A DNA stretch of 7,534 nt from Cytophagales bacterium (GTDB lineage: Bacteria; Bacteroidota; Bacteroidia; Cytophagales; Cyclobacteriaceae). The stretch spans positions 1 to 7,534 of the forward strand of contig JAJCYL010000438.1 in NCBI GenBank assembly GCA_029262955.1, written 5' to 3'. This document shows positions 7,327-7,534 of this stretch, in pieces. The position numbers and the translations under genes are program-made. How positions within the stretch are numbered: position 1 is the stretch's first letter; every line of letters begins with the position of its first letter. The notes under the pieces are model-generated. The model saw nothing but the letters and a program-made list of their open reading frames with translations. It was not told the DNA's origin and did not search any database.

Positions 7327-7370
7327 TAGCTGGGACAGGACTTGAACCTGTGACCTTCGGGTTATGAGCC
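7327..7370 (-). other. 3' half of a tRNA-Met(CAT) gene, 5' half missing; probable attachment-site remnant
   Basis: Read on the minus strand, this segment has the anticodon loop CTCATAA (7362-7368, anticodon CAT at 7364-7366) and the 3' anticodon strand CCCGA (7357-7361). It continues with a five-base variable region, a perfect T-stem ACAGG/CCTGT around loop TTCAAGT (7335-7351), the acceptor 3' strand CCCAGCT (7328-7334) and discriminator A (7327). No D-arm or 5' acceptor strand lies on the other side. From 7371 the sequence is unrelated, and only the GG of the 5' anticodon strand remains. The CCCGA strand and CTCATAA loop suggest initiator tRNA-fMet, but elongator Met is not excluded. A tRNA cut cleanly from anticodon loop to 3' end is the classic core left by tyrosine-recombinase elements that insert into tRNA genes. 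It cannot make a functional tRNA. Confidence 0.75.
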
Positions 7371-7385
7371 TTGTCAATAGTTTTG

Positions 7386-7403
7386 TCAGATTTTAAAATC
7401 TGA
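7386..7403. repeat. Perfect 18-base palindrome
   Basis: TCAGATTTTAAAATCTGA is a perfect inverted repeat with no spacer, centred between 7394 and 7395. It sits 15 bases from the broken end of the tRNA-Met remnant and adjoins the direct repeats at 7401-7421. It could be a protein-binding site (recombinase or excisionase arm region) or a weak hairpin; nothing in the sequence decides. It is not followed by a clear T-run on either strand, so a rho-independent terminator is unlikely. Confidence 0.55.
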
Positions 7404-7421
7404 GTGCAAATTGAGTGCAAA
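7401..7421. repeat. Paired 10-base direct repeats TGAGTGCAAA
   Basis: TGAGTGCAAA occurs at 7401-7410 and again at 7412-7421, one helical turn (11 bases) apart. Short, phased direct repeats beside an attachment core are typical of recombinase arm-type sites. That role is inferred from the adjacent tRNA remnant; the sequence shows only the repeats. Confidence 0.55.
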
Positions 7422-7469
7422 CGAATTAGGTAGATTGAATTTTATGTCATAAGTGTCTGATTATAAATG

Positions 7470-7534
7470 TGAACCCGGAGGGATTCGAACCCCCAACCTC
7501 CTGATCCGTAGTCAGGTACACTATCCAGTTATGC
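7470..7534 (-). tRNA. tRNA-Arg(ACG), 5' end beyond the window
   Basis: Read on the minus strand, 65 bases of a tRNA are present from G10 to discriminator A73 (7470). The D-stem GCAT/GTGT (7531-7534 with 7518-7521, two wobble pairs) closes a loop with GG. The anticodon stem CCTGA/TCAGG (7512-7516 with 7500-7504) carries loop CTACGGA with U33 and anticodon ACG at 7507-7509. The T-arm GGGGG-TTCGAAT-CCCTC (7478-7494) and the acceptor strand CGGGTTC (7471-7477) follow. Anticodon ACG, normally edited to ICG, reads CGU, CGC and CGA arginine codons. No CCA is encoded. The first nine bases and any promoter lie outside the window, so intactness is presumed, not shown. Confidence 0.88.

Noticed and set aside
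1..7534. CRISPR arrays, toxin-antitoxin, phage defence or other novel defence system
   Set aside because: No regularly spaced repeats and no nuclease, helicase or toxin-like proteins are present. All intact genes belong to sugar-acid metabolism.

Overview
The window reads as chromosomal DNA from a member of the Bacteroidota, probably a free-living, polysaccharide-using Cytophagales or Flavobacteriia type. I infer this from the AT-rich coding sequence, start codons without a clear Shine-Dalgarno sequence, tRNAs without an encoded CCA, and the style of the proteins. The species cannot be fixed from the sequence.

Positions 2 to 6946 hold one closely packed plus-strand operon for sugar-acid (uronate/aldonate) catabolism. 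In order it contains: the last codons of a short-chain dehydrogenase (SDR); a fumarylacetoacetate-hydrolase (FAH) fold enzyme; a UxaA/GarD-type altronate dehydratase; a TIM-barrel sugar isomerase/epimerase of unknown substrate; an ExuT-like MFS transporter of the anion:cation symporter type; a second TIM-barrel epimerase resembling Thermotoga IolO (5-keto-L-gluconate epimerase); and mannonate dehydratase UxuA. Gaps are 1, 33, 47, 43, 28 and 115 bases. No regulator, no reductase (UxaB/UxuB) and no KDG kinase or aldolase is visible, so those steps must be encoded elsewhere.

Two chemical modules seem to share the operon. Dehydratases UxaA and UxuA convert C6 aldonates to 2-keto-3-deoxy acids, and the IolO-like epimerase could interconvert the ketouronates that feed them. 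The SDR-FAH-UxaA trio at the left end has the composition of a non-phosphorylated oxidative route (dehydrate, oxidise, cleave hydrolytically), as known for L-fuconate and similar acids.

The right end, 6947 to 7534, is eroded. It carries the start of a second mannonate-dehydratase-like gene, broken by a one-base frameshift and then cut off. A minus-strand 3' half of a tRNA-Met gene follows, of the kind left by tRNA-targeting integrative elements. Next come about 100 bases with a perfect 18-base palindrome and paired 10-base direct repeats, then a minus-strand tRNA-Arg(ACG) that runs off the window. I see no wholly new system. The most interesting points are the enzyme combination in the operon and the scarred junction at its right end.
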